Shown here: piece by piece, positions 13,376-26,195 of the stretch | How positions within the stretch are numbered: position 1 is the first letter of the stretch | Layout of the letters: each line of letters opens with the position of its first letter | Assembly (NCBI GenBank): GCA_963931925.1 | Contig: OZ007582.1 | Span: 23,459,224-23,523,223 of the forward strand | Reading direction: 5' to 3' | DNA: 64,000 nucleotides | Origin: Onchidella celtica | Lineage: Eukaryota > Mollusca > Gastropoda > Systellommatophora > Onchidiidae | Position numbers and translations under genes: made by a program | The notes under the pieces: model-generated | What the model saw: only the letters and a program-made list of their open reading frames with translations | What the model was told of the DNA's origin: nothing | Databases searched by the model: none

Positions 13376-14936
13376 AGGAAGTGTATATCCGTACAATACG
13401 TTGTATGGATATGGGCAGTGCATATCCGTACAACATGTTTACCAAAAAGCGCGACTGGTGAAGGTTTGCTGAAACAAAACTTGGTATGGTGTTTGTCAAG
13501 AGCAAGTTAAGTGTATAAATGCCGTGCTAGGCCACGGTTTGAATTCAGTTTTTTTAATCTAGTCATAGTGAAGTGTTCTTGAGCTATTCTCGTGAGCAAC
13601 ATGTTTTGAGTAATGTTTTTTTCGAGGTAAAAACTGTAGATGGTTAAAAAGGAATATGTGTAGGTAAACCAGGGATGGCAGAGCAGCTCCAGTTCGTGAT
13701 TCAATAGCATTGTTAGAGGGTGTGAGGTGGTTGTAATTGACTGTTGACATTCAGTGGTTCGTGAAAGCACGAATTGTGCTGAGTCAAGTTAATAAGATTT
13801 TTGATTTAATTGTTATTAACATATTTAGAAGACGACCTTGTCTGTCTTAGTGCAAGGCCGTAACCGACTTACACAATAGAATAAATTAATACTGCGAGCT
13901 CAGCTCGCATGACCGCACCAATCAAATCTAGGGATTTGGACGGTAGTTGCAAGTGGCTAGACATTATAAAAGTCAGCCCATACCTATGTCCATTATCACA
14001 TGCAGAAACGTATCCACTGCGGAGTGGTCGGCTAATTTCGAGCCAGATCGGAACAGAGACGCAATATAGCAGACCATCTATATGAGGAGCCTAGAAATGA
14101 CGAGCTCCAGCTAATAGCTACCCGGACTTTGTCCACCACGCAACGCCTTTGTTGATAGTCCCTGGTTCTTGATGGCCAGGGAAAAATGGTATGCATTGTA
14201 ATTGTATGTCAGAATTCAGATGTTACCAGCAGTATGAGAGTCTGCTCCTAGAGTCACAGCCAGGCAGTGCCAGTATTAGAATATATGACAGGAGCCATTG
14301 CAATGGAGCTGGCGTGTGCCGAGACAGCGAAGACTATAATTTGTATTAAATATCCTATGAGTCATTAGTTATATTTGATCCAGTACTAGGACCTTTTAGT
14401 CCATTCTAAAATTGTATTCTCATTTTGCAGTTACCCTGACGGTCATTTCATTTATATATGTTATCTTATGCAGCTAACTCAATACATTATTGTGGCCCTA
14501 CAGGTCTGACAAAACTAATTCATTTGAGTTGTTAATTAATTCCAGTAGGAAAGTTAGTGTGTTCGTCGAGTGTGTGTTTTCCTCTTGAATTGCAGTCGAT
14601 TGCTATAAACCACATTCGCGACAGTGTTCACGAATTTAAAATGACAACACGTGGAATAGTCAGATGGACCTGGGGGCGTGAGGGTCTAGTCAGTTTGTAT
14701 CAATGGGCGGTAGACAGATTGACTAATCAGGCGAAAAGGGGCTGGACTAGCCATTGGTGATCGACGTACACTCAAGTATATTATTAGCGCAGATCACGCA
14801 ATCTCCGAGCAGCTGAAGTCGGATTGTTTTGCTCTTAAGCCGATTCATATTTTAAAAAAATATGCAAATTAACAAGGTCATTCCGGTGTGTGTTTTACGT
14901 GATCGATGTGTGTGCGTTGTACGGATATGCGCTTTC
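13376..14936. mobile_element. hAT-like MITE, split by a solo LTR
   Basis: Same element as 40227-40696. The left end begins aggaagtg and the right end finishes gcgctttc; arms carry compound inverted motifs (atatccgtacaac and gttgtatggatat). ATAAGAAA at 13368-13375 and 14937-14944 is an apparent 8-bp target duplication, a size typical of hAT elements. The MITE itself is about 426 bp; the rest is the inserted LTR 13494-14623 with its 5-bp duplication. No transposase is encoded. Confidence 0.8.
13494..14623 (+). mobile_element. Solo LTR, nested in a MITE
   Basis: Starts TGTCAAGAGC and ends GCGACA (1130 bp). It is flanked by the exact 5-bp duplication GTGTT at 13489-13493 and 14624-14628. Comparison with the uninterrupted MITE at 40.2 kb shows the empty site, which confirms the boundaries. 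The first ten bases equal the sense start of the 41-50 kb element's LTR, and the block GTGGCCCTACAGGTCTG lies near its 3' end, so the sense strand is plus. No internal coding region remains, as after LTR-LTR recombination. Confidence 0.88.
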
Positions 14937-15255
14937 ATAAGAAAGTAGAACTAACATCTGTTTTATTCATAAAATGACCGGCGTATTTTGTAAAAATCAT
15001 AATTAAACACTAGAATCCCGAAGAACGAAAACGGAAAAAAAAAGCCAATTGCAGGAAGTTAAAAAAAAAATCGGAATACCAACCTTGCTAATCCGAAAAT
15101 TGGAATCGTGCCCGTTTTTCAAGATAAATCGGAACGTTTCCCCAACCACCCACCCTGCCACTGACTGGCCCGTCACTTTCTACCCTCTCTACATGGTATT
15201 TCCCAAGACACAGGCGTTCCTGTGTTCTAACTTTAGCCCTGAGACACAGGTTTAA

Positions 15256-16022
15256 CTCTTTGTGTGCCAATAGCCAATGAATCGGTTCTCCCGCTGGTCA
15301 CGTTTGTGCCAATCACCGATGTATCGGTGCACAAGAATGCTAGGCTAATGTATCGGCCAATGTGGAAGAATTCATGGCACACAGTTTGTATTTTTATATA
15401 TTATTCCCGCTCTTTTTCGATGGCGCCACGAGGTTGATTAATACTTTGCTGTTATCTGACAATCCATATAGTAATTTAGTATTGTTAAAATAAATAACTA
15501 TACCTTTCTATATCAAGGTGATCTTTTGAATATCGTTACTGTCACTGTCACTCTCACTGATCCCATAACCCGCCGGGGTCGTAGGGGCGCTGCAGTGATA
15601 AACGCTGCAGTGACCAGCTGGCTCCATTTGTGGCGATTGTGGGCGATTGCCTGGGTTGTGGGAAAGCTCATCTTGGTCCATTCTGCGATGCTGTCTGCCC
15701 ATTTCTTCCTCGGTCTGCCTCGCCTTCCCTTCCCCTGCACTGTTCCTTGTAGTATGGTCTTGGTTATTGTAAATGATTTAGTTTTTCATAACCTTGATGG
15801 CTCGTCTGAAACTGGGTAGACAGAGATTGGTAGAAGGAGGGTAAAGAGGGGAAGACAGATGTTAAATCCACGCGTGGACAAGACTAATTAATGGTTAATA
15901 TTTGTATCCTATGCTATGCCCCCCCCCCTGCCCATACAGGTCACGGGGCAGAGCAACCCCCAGGCTCGCACCAGAGTGGTGCCATCACTGTCAAATATTT
16001 TCTCATCACCGCACACAAAGAG
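15256..16022. mobile_element. piggyBac-like non-autonomous element
   Basis: A perfect 17-bp inverted pair TTTAACTCTTTGTGTGC (15251-15267) and its complement (16011-16027) bounds 767 bp. A TTAA sits exactly outside each CTCTTTG terminus (15252-15255, 16023-16026). TTAA target sites and a YYCTTTG..TGCCA terminus are typical of piggyBac-type ends. No transposase was seen; the interior carries the non-LTR fragment at 15513-15783. Confidence 0.72.
15513..15783 (-). pseudogene. 3' end of a non-LTR retrotransposon ORF
   Basis: Minus-strand peptide with KGRRGRPRKKWADSIAEWT and later HNRHKWSQLV, the conserved C-terminal tail of many RTE/CR1-type reverse transcriptase ORFs. The frame stays open back to about 15783, where similarity ends, so only the last 90 or so residues survive. 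The 3' end carries a short GTGACA-type repeat. It lies inside the TTAA-flanked element. Clade assignment is tentative. Confidence 0.7.
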
Positions 16023-16410
16023 TTAAATCAGCCAACAGCAGAGTAGTATAGACAAGGCTGGGTCTGGACCAGCCCGCCCCTGTGGGAATGTTTTTGGGCC
16101 GATTTGAATGCTATTTCACACATAAATTTTTTTAAATTTTTGCAAAAACAGTTTTTAGATCCCAAATCGTAAAAAAAAACAACACCTAGCCACAACCATA
16201 AAGAAGGAAGTAGTCTCGGGCACACATTTTTGACAAACACCCCAGAAAACCTAAACCTTATAGCACCCTGTAATTTTCATTTAGATATGTGAGCATGTTT
16301 ATTGGATCGGAAGAAAACGAACGGCTATCGGAAAATTTACTACCACCAGAACCGAAAAAGAAGACCTACAAAATATCCACATACAAGCAAGACAAAATGT
16401 ACACTATACA

Positions 16411-17729
16411 TGTCAGAATCAAATGTGGTCAAGGGGAAATAACTTAATTAATACAACCTAGAGTGGGATATCAAGATTAAATACGTTGGCCTCAGAGTAA
16501 AAGTAACTTTTGTGAAAAACCAAAATATCTATTAGAGTGGCCTTAAAGAATTGTCGTCTGCTATGTCAATTTTTAACTTTTAACAAATTAGCATATGGGA
16601 AGTTAATAACCAAGTACAGAAATCTTCGTATATTGATAATAATAAGAAAAGTAAAACTAAACATGTATATTGGTAGCTAGTAAAGAGTTAAATAAAAGCC
16701 GTTAAGGTTTAGAGGAAAGATTAGCGCCCCAGTTTTACTTTGAAAAGGGGATTATATTTTCGCTTACGTCATTGAGCGTTAAAGGGCTAAGGGTTAGCGT
16801 AGCGATCCATGCGGGGCAAACCGTGCGGGCAGTACTTCTTATTTCATTCTAAGCAGGTTATCCCTTGCGATAGGATCAGTCAGATTCCACTAGAGAGAAT
16901 TACTCTTATAACGTACAGTATGTCTGGATGAAGATCTAGTCATCGATCCATATGCCTGATTTGAGATCCACAACGCTTTTGTCCACTGTTCCCTGGCCTA
17001 GCGCCAGGGCAAATCGTGAGTAATTTGTCTGTTGATGACATCGACAATGAATGAGGCGAAGAGCATGACATTTATCCAGTAGGAGAGTCTTGACGAATAT
17101 ACCAGGAGTGATTGCCGGAGAATGCAAGATGCAAAATATATAACTGTGAATCCTAGAACTGCAACTAGTATTAATGTGTGAATTATATAACTGTGATTGA
17201 ATTGTCTGGGTGAGGCTGGGAGTTGCCAGCCCATCCTAGAATTATATTTAACTGTGCCGACGTCACTTCGACGGGCAAGACCTAGACCTATAAATTTGGA
17301 TCTAAATATCTGAGATGATCTTATGTCTCCAGAGACTATATTAGTATATTGATTGCCATACAGTAAGCAGACCAGATCTTAGATATTATATAATTATTAT
17401 TTAGATAATTAGCGAGAACAGAAGTTAAATGATATTATAGGAAACCTAGAGCTAGACTTGTAATGAAGTATTATTGTCTATGAAATTGATGCTGCTGATA
17501 TTTATCCTTACTACATATTAGATCTCTAGTCGAAGTGAACTTAACGTAAATAAAATGTGGCCCTGCAGGCCTGTTTGTTGAATTTAATTCAGTTTGTTTC
17601 TTAGTAATTGGCATGGTCTGGAAGTTAAGGGTTAAATTTAATATTACTATTAGAAATATGCAGTCGAACAAACACACCAACACAACATTATAATACCATC
17701 TATAATAACAAGTGAATGGAACCATAACA
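16411..17729 (+). mobile_element. Solo LTR
   Basis: Starts TGTCAG and ends TAACA (1319 bp), flanked by the 5-bp duplication ATACA at 16406-16410 and 17730-17734. AATAAA followed closely by GTGGCCCTGCAGGCCTG lies near 17550-17574, as in related LTRs here, so sense is plus. No internal coding sequence. Confidence 0.75.
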
Positions 17730-17868
17730 ATACACACCTATACAAGCAAGACAAAATATACCCTGCATGTGCATCTTTTTTCTACACTAATACAAAGCAA
17801 AATATATATCTATACACACAAAGTAAAAAATATATATCTATACACACACAGACTAAAATATATATCTA

Positions 17869-18264
17869 CTAGATGACCGACCGGGCATTGCCCGGAATAA
17901 ACAATCATGTGCTCCCCCCCCCCTCTCTCTCTCTCTCATATAATAAAAGTAATAAACTACAGTCTTGCTTCAGAACTCATGCGCACCAGAACACTACGCA
18001 CCAAACTGAACGCTTGATATGGTTACCTTTTATGACATGCACGGTACTATATATTAGGAAACAAACATGCAAAAATACAGATGTTACATAGCAATAAAAT
18101 TTTTTATTTTTGTAAAAATACACGCTTGAAGTAAACCACTTAATAATAGCCACCATCTTCCTAATCTCAATTGCCACTTTCCTGCCAAATTTAAGGCCTG
18201 AAGAGTGTATAGTTTGGTCAGTGACTCATGCCAAAGGTTGCAAGTTTCTGAAATATATAATAGA
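17869..18264 (-). mobile_element. Helitron-like element, downstream copy of a dimer
   Basis: 396 bp. On the minus strand it starts TCTATTATATA directly after the CTAG of the neighbouring copy. It ends with the hairpin CCGGGCAATGCCCGG, eight bases, then CTAG, followed by T. TC start, a 3' hairpin and a CTRR end in an A/T target are the hallmarks of Helitrons. Non-coding, so non-autonomous. Confidence 0.8.
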
Positions 18265-18663
18265 CTAGATGACCTACCGGGCATTGCCCGGAATAAACAA
18301 TCGTGTGCTCCCCCCCCCCTCTCTGTCTCTCTCTCTCATATAATAAAAGTAATAAACTACAGTCTTGCTTCAGAACTCATGCGTACCAGAACACTACCCA
18401 CCAAACTGAACGCTTGATACGGTTACTTTTTATGACATGCACGGTACTATTATATTAGGAAACAAACATGCACAAATACAGATGTTACATAGCAATAAAC
18501 ATTATTTTTTAAAAATACACGCTTGAAGTAAACCACCTTTAATTATAGCCACCATCTTCCTAATCTCAATTGCCACTTTCCTGCCAAATTTAAGGCCTGA
18601 AGAGTGTATAGTTTGGTCAGTTACTCATGCCAAAGGTTGCAAGTTACTGAACTATATAATAGA
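18265..18663 (-). mobile_element. Helitron-like element, upstream copy of a dimer
   Basis: 399 bp, close to the adjacent copy over its whole length. The minus-strand 5' end is A followed by TCTATTATATAG (a short stem-loop), and the 3' end is the same hairpin plus CTAG. The junction to the next copy is CTAG followed immediately by TC, with no host base between them. Confidence 0.8.
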
Positions 18664-19877
18664 TACACGAAAGACAAAAATATATCCATCCTACAAGGCA
18701 AAGAAAGCCTGCAACGGAGACTATATGTACAAGCCTGTATTTTTTCTTTTTGTCCTTAGTAGCAAATTTGTATACAGTCTTTATAATGATATATGGTCTT
18801 TTAAAGGGTACAGATATTTTATTGTTGTTATTGAAGACATAGATTAGGAATAATATTGACATGTTGCGTCTGGTACCTGAAACATTCTATTTCAATCATT
18901 AAGTTTGTGAGGATAAAATATTAACTGAAATGACCAGGACAAGCCATCCCATTCATTAGATGAAAGACTATTTAAAACCGATCTTTGTCAGAGAAGAAAA
19001 GGCAAACAACTTGACAACAACAAAAAAACACAAAATAACACATAATCAAAAATGATAAAAAAACAACCCCCCCCCCCAAAAAAAACAACAACAAACAAAC
19101 AAAACAAAACAAAAAAAAGACAACCAACCAATACAAAACATTTCTAGTTTCTAAAGCTGCAGTTTCTCAGCTTCTCAAAAAATATTAATTTTGTATCTAA
19201 AACTGCATGACGAGATCTCCGGCTGATGAGGATGAACGCAATTGTTCCCAAACTGAGGGCTGAATCATTTTCTACCAACTTAACAAAACCTTGCTGCAAT
19301 AAAATTAATGTTGCGTAACACCAATAGACGCCCCTCTAAATACACGTACTGTAATTGCTAAGGTGAGAGGTTTGATGGGCCAGAATCTGAGCGAATCAGT
19401 GAAGCGCAAACCTCTGCTGTTCAGGTAAGAGGATTGATGCGTCAGATAACGGGCGAATCAGAGGCGAGCAAACTTCTGATGTCCAGCACAGACGATTAAT
19501 CAGCCAGACAGATAAATCGGGACTTAATTAGTTTGATGGGCATGTCGACGCAGGTCTCATTTGTTTTCTCAGGTTTCAGTCATTTTTTTTTTTAAGTTGT
19601 AAAAATGTAAATTTCAGTGATCTCTATTTGTGCAACCTTTGATAAACCCACCGCATGGGGAGACTGACAAGCTCTAACTTGGCGCATATTGTCTTGGCGT
19701 GCATGATTTCTGAAGCAAGACTCTGGATTATTATGGGAAAATGTCTAGGTCAGAGATTAGTGGGAACACCGGTTTATCCGAAAACCCCGGGTACTCTATC
19801 TAGTTAAACGAACGAACAAAAATGTAGCACGAGTATTTCACTGTGCAATTTTCTCCGATTTTTTATTTTTTATTTCA
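18664..19877. other. Non-coding spacer
   Basis: AT-rich, with A/C-rich simple sequence near 19020-19130 and two or three degenerate copies of a block containing gcgaatcag and gcaaac(c/t)tctg at 19380-19500. No gene supported. Confidence 0.5.
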
Positions 19878-21062
19878 GGCCAACCTTCTTGCTCTGTTTC
19901 TTTATTATGATCAGGTTGGTTTCCATCTGCTGTACGTCCTCTGTGCAAAGTGCCACATCGTCCGCATTTCTCAGGTCTTTCAGACACTCTCCATTATTCT
20001 ATGTTGACACCAATTTCTAGGCTCACTACTGTAAGTAGTTTTTCAATCGCTTCTGTAAATAATTTGGGCGAAATAGGGACTCCCTGTCTCACTCCTCTTT
20101 CCATGGCAAACTTTTCTGACACATGGTTATCAGTATGGATTCTGGCTGAGGCTTCTTGATATATATAATTTGCAATATTTTTATGTTAAACTTCGTTGAT
20201 ATTGATTTTTCGTAGGGCCTCAAAAATTGATAAATTTTCAATGGAATCGAAGGCTTTTTCATAATCGATAAAAGCCCGTCTTTCTTAAAGCCATTTCTAT
20301 CACTTCCTCTTCGAAAGGTGGTACTTGATCATTTTCTTGCACAGTGTTTTGTAAAAATCTGAGCAGACAGATTTCTTCTCTGTGGCCGCTTCACTTGTCC
20401 TTGTGAACATGCTTGTGATTTTCTTTCGATTGTCTTGTTTGTATATTTCTTTTCATCACTTGCCGCCTCCAATTATTCCCTTATTAATTTCTTTTCTTAT
20501 TCTTCTGTCTCAGTCTCTTCATATTTTCTTCATCGTCTTGTTCAGTTCAGGATATTCAATTTTTTCTTTGTCTTTCATTCTTTTTTTGTGTGTAGTTTTC
20601 CTCTTTATGTCTAGTTCTTCTAACATTTTGTCATCCTTTGATTTTTCTTTCTCTGGGCTTTCTTTCGGGTCTTGTATTTTCTTTATTTCTTCCGTTTCAA
20701 TTTTGTTCAGTGTCTCGATAGAGGCTACATCTTCCTCCAGAGATTCAAATCTGTTTGTCAGTTCCAGCTGAAATATGGTCTTATGTATTTTCAGTTTTTT
20801 CATATTTATTTTGAGAGGTTTTTGTCACTTTATTCTTTTCAATCTCACAAGCTTTCTGTTCATTCTTATATTTGGTTCTAATCATACGATGATCACTCCC
20901 ATTGTCGACTGCTGTAATCATCTCACAGTTTCTTATGATGTTCCTGTCCGAGGTAAGGATGTAGTCCAGCTAGTTTCTGTGTTCCCCGTTTGGGCTTTCC
21001 CAGGTCCAGTATTTCTTTTTCGCCTTTTTTGAAGAAGGTGTTTTCATACCCCATTGTGGCCT
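19878..21062 (-). pseudogene. Decayed endonuclease-reverse transcriptase of a non-LTR element
   Basis: Read on the minus strand from about 21060 downward. The end of an APE-type endonuclease is visible (KPKRGTQK, DYILTSDRN, then GSDHRMIR near 20890). A Lys/Glu-rich connector follows (ESLEEDVASIE, EYPELNKTMKK). Reverse transcriptase motifs come last: FIDYEKAFDS near 20260, GVRQGVPISPKLF near 20075 and the catalytic ADDV at 19954-19965. Stops and frameshifts interrupt the frame repeatedly and the RT thumb is missing, so it is dead. RTE/BovB-like affinity is likely but unproved. Confidence 0.8.
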
Positions 21063-24000
21063 TGGGTCTTACGGCCTTCCAGTTTTCGTTCTTTCTTCGT
21101 TGTTGGGATTTGGCCTACTATCGTCGCGCTGGCCAGGCGTGTGTCGACGGGCTTTACATTCGATATTTTCTTACCGTAGCCCTTCGACCTTCTAGTCTCT
21201 CCCGCAGGACACTGAGATTTGATCAGATAATAATACCGCTGATCGCTCTGTCCACCCTAGCAGGCTTAGCCTGTAGTCGGCCGTGGCCCACTACAGTTCC
21301 GTCACCCGGGTGGGCTTCCCAGTGGGAGAGCCTCGGACCCGCTGTTAGGGGATTTACCCCCAGGAGCCAGTGCCAAAGGCTGTGGATCTAGGGGGTTTGG
21401 GTGACCCGTTCATCTCTACACCACAAAATTAATCCTGATGTAGATTATCCTGGATATAATTTATTGCTCAATAAGGAGGAGCTTCGGTAATTTCCTATCC
21501 CTTTCAGTACTGTTTCAACTAAGCGTAACCCTTTGCTGTTTCACTTCCCCATTTGAAATCTCTGGAAAGCAATGAAAGAGGTGGATCTGGATCAGTACAA
21601 AGAGTTTTTTGTTTTGTTTTTTTGTTCGTTGGTTTACTGCCCATGTGGAGAAAAAAAAAAGAAAGTGAAAGAGTTCTCATGCATCTTAGTTTACGATATG
21701 TTCGTGTATAATTATATTTGTAAAAATTATTTTAATTTATTTTTGTATTTTGTATGTCTTTAGTCCCATCTGGGAAATTTGCCTTACTGCCATTTGCAGC
21801 CCAGTTACAACAGGAGTAGACACGTCGTCGCCACAATGCAGCGAAGGTGGGCAGCATAATAACTTATGGGTATGTGGATGTTAGGATCGGCAATGTTTTT
21901 CTGGTGCTTTTCATTTTCATTGTCGTTGTTGTTGTAATTTAGAGATCCGCGCTATAGAACTTGAATGTCAATGATTGTATATAAAACACTAAAATTAGAG
22001 CTCAGAGTTTATTTCCACTCCACCTCTCCTCCTTCACAGTTTTAACTTTCGAAGGAAACTCTACATATTGCTCTTTTGACACCTCCGCTTATTATCTATT
22101 AACTGGGTACGAATGGTGCTATTTTCGGTTCAAATAATACACAAACTGTGTTATTGACTTTCCACAGAGCCTGAGCCTTGTATGCGTGCAAGTCGGGGAC
22201 TTCAGTGCCACCAACCTTAAAACACACTTAAAATCCAATTTCACTGAATCCTTGACTGGATGACATCTCCATGGTATTGAATTTTGCAAGTCTAAAAAAA
22301 TTGCAGTATTTACATTTATTCGTTCTCTATGATCAAAAAGGGTGGGTTCTACTCCGCAAGCTTGTGCCTAGTTTGATAGCAGATTCTATCCGACAAAACT
22401 CCACCCTATTTCACAGTCGCTCATTCATTATGTCTTATTGCAGCAAAATTTCGCCACGCCCAAGGCCAAGAATGGCAATCCTTTGGCACCCGTGCTCACG
22501 ATGGCACACTAAGGAAATAGTATATTATTTTATTGGAACAGTTTTTTTCTGTACGCTCAGGCAAATACCTTTTGAATGTGACAGAGACGGGGGAGCTGTG
22601 ATTGGAAAAAATACCAAAAGAACAATATTATAGTGCCTATGAAAAAGAGAGTGTTCGAACTTCACTTTAACTGTTCTCAAATAAATCTTTTTAAAATCAT
22701 TTCTTTCTAGGTATTATTTAAATAGTATACCAAGAGAAAATACCAGAAATATTATTGTTTATTTTTTGTCTTGCGGTAACGGGCGTGCCTTTGTTCATTG
22801 AAAGGCTGGAAGTTCTTGTGCGTGTTCATAATGTTATCCCAAATGAGATGACCACTCTTTTATTCTTAGGCACATTTTTTTGTTGAAACGAAATATGAAA
22901 GACGCCTGTTTACTGATTCTGTGAAGAGCAACTTAAAAGTGAATACAAGTTGGTGTAAAACTAAACCAAAAAAAAAAAAAAATGAATTGGAAGCACTTAA
23001 AACAAGAAGTACATTCAGGGATGTGCTTTTCCTTAGGAATGTTGTGATTCATCTCAGCTTTAAGTACAGAGGTGACATATCTCTCCACCAGTCAATCCAT
23101 CCAAAAAATGATTCAGACTATAAGATCACAAAAGACGAAACAATCTGATCAAGGGTGGCATGCTTTTATTTGTTCGAAAGTGCGTGATGATGTCAGATGT
23201 CAAATATATCAGAAATGTTGCCATGGCATCTAGCAATATTTTGAAAAATAATATTCTCACTAGAACTCAAATTATGCCAAGTTTCATTTTTATAATAATT
23301 ATATTTTCCCAAAAAAAAAAAAAAATCTTTAAATAGGAATCAACTATTGTGAAAGCCTTTTCAAAAGTTAATGACGAGAACAACTCTTTGACAAGCAGTA
23401 CTTTTGGTTGTAGCATTGTATGTTTTCATTCTTGAAAAGTTTCAATAGTTTGGAAATTTCGTAAACCGATTTTTGTGGCCGAAAGAATGTTTCTTGAATC
23501 ACCCATTGAAATTATATAATAATGCCACTGCCTCGTTCAACAGAAAAATAGAGTATGGGACCATTCTTAATCTGCTCATAGATAAAGTTTCACGTCCTTA
23601 TACTATACAGACTCTCAAACAAAGGCCGTTATTGAGACTTTACATAAATCACTGGACATAAAATTACAAAATACTATTCAGAAAAAAAAAAGCACAAAGT
23701 CTGTGGGGTCGTAGCAAGGCTTGAAACAGTAAAAGTGTGGCAAAAAAGCCTCGAGGGAAAAAAATGATTAGGCTTTGCAACATACAATCTTTTTCTTTTT
23801 CCTCCAGTTGTAATTCGGATACCATACACTTGATTTTACTCATGCACACTTTCCGCCCTACAGATATTTCATAATTTTATTTGATGATTAAGAAAAAAGA
23901 AAGTAAAATGTGTGATTTCTGTGCTTGAAACAAGGCAAGATGACCTACTGAATCACTACATATATATAATACTATACATGCTATTTTCATGTTCTGCCCA

Positions 24001-26195
24001 ATGAGATCTAATAATGAAAATACGAACATTTAAGATTGTTCCGAACAAATTGACATTCTTTTTTTTAAAACTTTTATTCTTTTTTACATTTTGTTGATTT
24101 GCCCTTGTACAAAGTTTGGGCAAGATAGTCCCCTTAGAATGACAGTGTTCTAACTCCCTTCCATCAACTGTTTAGAAATCCAGGATTGAAGTTTCATGTG
24201 ATCATAGCTTTAAAAGCACAGAATGTTTGTTCTTTTTAGTAATATTTACAAATTACACACCGAATCTGCTTGATACTTTGACACAAAATGGAGAAGGACT
24301 GGAGATGTAGTGTGTAGTGTGTAACTCAGTTCAGCCAAAATGTGGAGTTAGAATCTTGTCATTCTAATAGGACGAGATGACTGTCTCAGTTATTTTTACA
24401 TGAAAAAGTGATATTTCCTGCATGAAAAACCAGTCCATTTTTCACCAAATACAGCGGTTCCACGCATCAGAGACATCCGGATGGTAGTTTTTGAGGTTGG
24501 CATTGTTGTCCAAACTGCTATTAGTGTAGTTGCTGTAGCAGCTGCTGTTTCTCTTTAAAATAAATCTCACGTAAACGTGATGAATAGTGATTTTTGAATT
24601 CCAGTGAAACTAATACTGATATTAGTTATTATAAGCAGTCATAGATCGGTAAAGTATACCAAAATTCTTGCGAGATAGATTGTTCCCTAATGGTGGGCTA
24701 AGCTGCTTTCAATTGAAAAAAATGTACATAACTCTGAATATCAAATGAATATCAGACATCATATGTTGGGTATATTAATAAAATCTGACAGAGGCTGTTG
24801 GTTAGGAAAGAACCAGATAAATCAGATTAGATTATGTCATATTCCCCAGCATTTCCGGGGTACTTTCCTGGCTGCGATTATGTGTAATTCTCACTTCAAT
24901 CTGGCTGGGGAACCATCAATTGGAATCCAAACCTTCAAAAAGTTATCTTGCCAAGTTAAAAATTGGGAATAAGATTTATAACACGTTGATGATTAAATCT
25001 ATTATTACAATGTGTATTTTTCAACTCGCGAACACGGGAATATGTTTCCAATGTATGATATACGGAAATGTGCAAAACTGCGCGAAGACATAATAAGAAC
25101 AACAGCAGTCTTCCCATATTGGCCAGAATAAAAGCTCCAGCTAGAACATTCTATCATGTTGATCACTAGGCTAACTTTATGTATTACCATCTCCTCAGCA
25201 GGGTGACGGGGGGAGGGGGGGGGGCATATTTGCGATGAACGATGTGGAAACGTGCAAAAATGATGGAATGCACAAGAATAATAACTGATGTTGTTAACGG
25301 CCGAAAAAAAAAAAGCTATAGAACTTTCTTTCGTGTTGATCACAGAGTTAATTATCACCATCTCACAAGGGCAGAGAAAAGGTTTAACATTCTAGAGCAG
25401 AGAGAACGATGAGAACAGGCAAAGTGCCACATAAGTAAAATGGAACAGGTTTAATCCCGGAGCAGCTGCGTTGCCAGGTGCCTTTGTGACATCACCCGTC
25501 CCCGGTCCCCTAGATACGGCTAGATATGAAAGAGAGGGAAAATCAGATAGTTTAACATTAATTTTATAACTTATAACTTAACTTACTAAATAAAAATAGC
25601 CCAACGTTGGACAGGCATATAAAACACAATTATATAACGCACCTACTGTCGTGTGTGGTTCATTCTTACAGTAACAATTTATTATGTGTCTTGTATGTGT
25701 ATGCATATTATGTGTAGCGGTTGTCTTCTCTCTCTCTCTCTCTCTCTTGTAATTATTTTGATTTGTCATTAATAATGTTGTATTAATATTTTGTTGTTAA
25801 TAAAAATGACAGCGTGAAACTGACGAGAAAATATAGTTTCCTACGAGGTGCAACCTCATCAGTACACCATTGTTTGCACCGAGAATTCTGCTGGGAGAGA
25901 TGATGTCTTGGACTCATGCATTTGTGAATAATATTGGTTTCCTAAACAATTTCTCAACTTTTCATACCACATTAATTCAAAGCAAGTTTTTCGTATTCCT
26001 AGATCCTATTTCAATCATTTTTTTTACTGCCATATCACAATTATTTGTTAAGAGGAGTACTCATTCTTTCCCACAGCTAAAGAATTAAACTAACCTAGAC
26101 CCTCTGCGCTCTCTCTCCCTACGTCATGTCGGCGTCACCAATTGAAGCTCGCTCAGGCCATATCTATGTTGGTTGAGCCGTCCATTAGGCTAGTG
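21063..26195. other. Non-coding spacer between gene 2 and the non-LTR relic
   Basis: Mostly AT-rich and without supported genes. Positions 21060-21400 are a GC-richer patch unlike its surroundings, possibly another repeat. 23685-23760 resembles the arm of the foldback repeat at 31.9 kb. 25640-25935 holds one copy of a block repeated in gene 2. Homopolymer and CT tracts are scattered throughout. A last small exon of gene 2 could hide here. Confidence 0.45.

Noticed and set aside
20382-20771. 129-codon plus-strand frame with hydrophobic segments
   Set aside because: It is antisense to the Lys/Glu-rich connector of the non-LTR relic, which has recognisable RT and endonuclease motifs on the other strand.
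25440-25510. Possible extra exon of gene 2 on the minus strand (acceptor TATCTAG, short open stretch)
   Set aside because: Short, with no similarity to gene 1's tail and no supporting donor logic; too weak to call.
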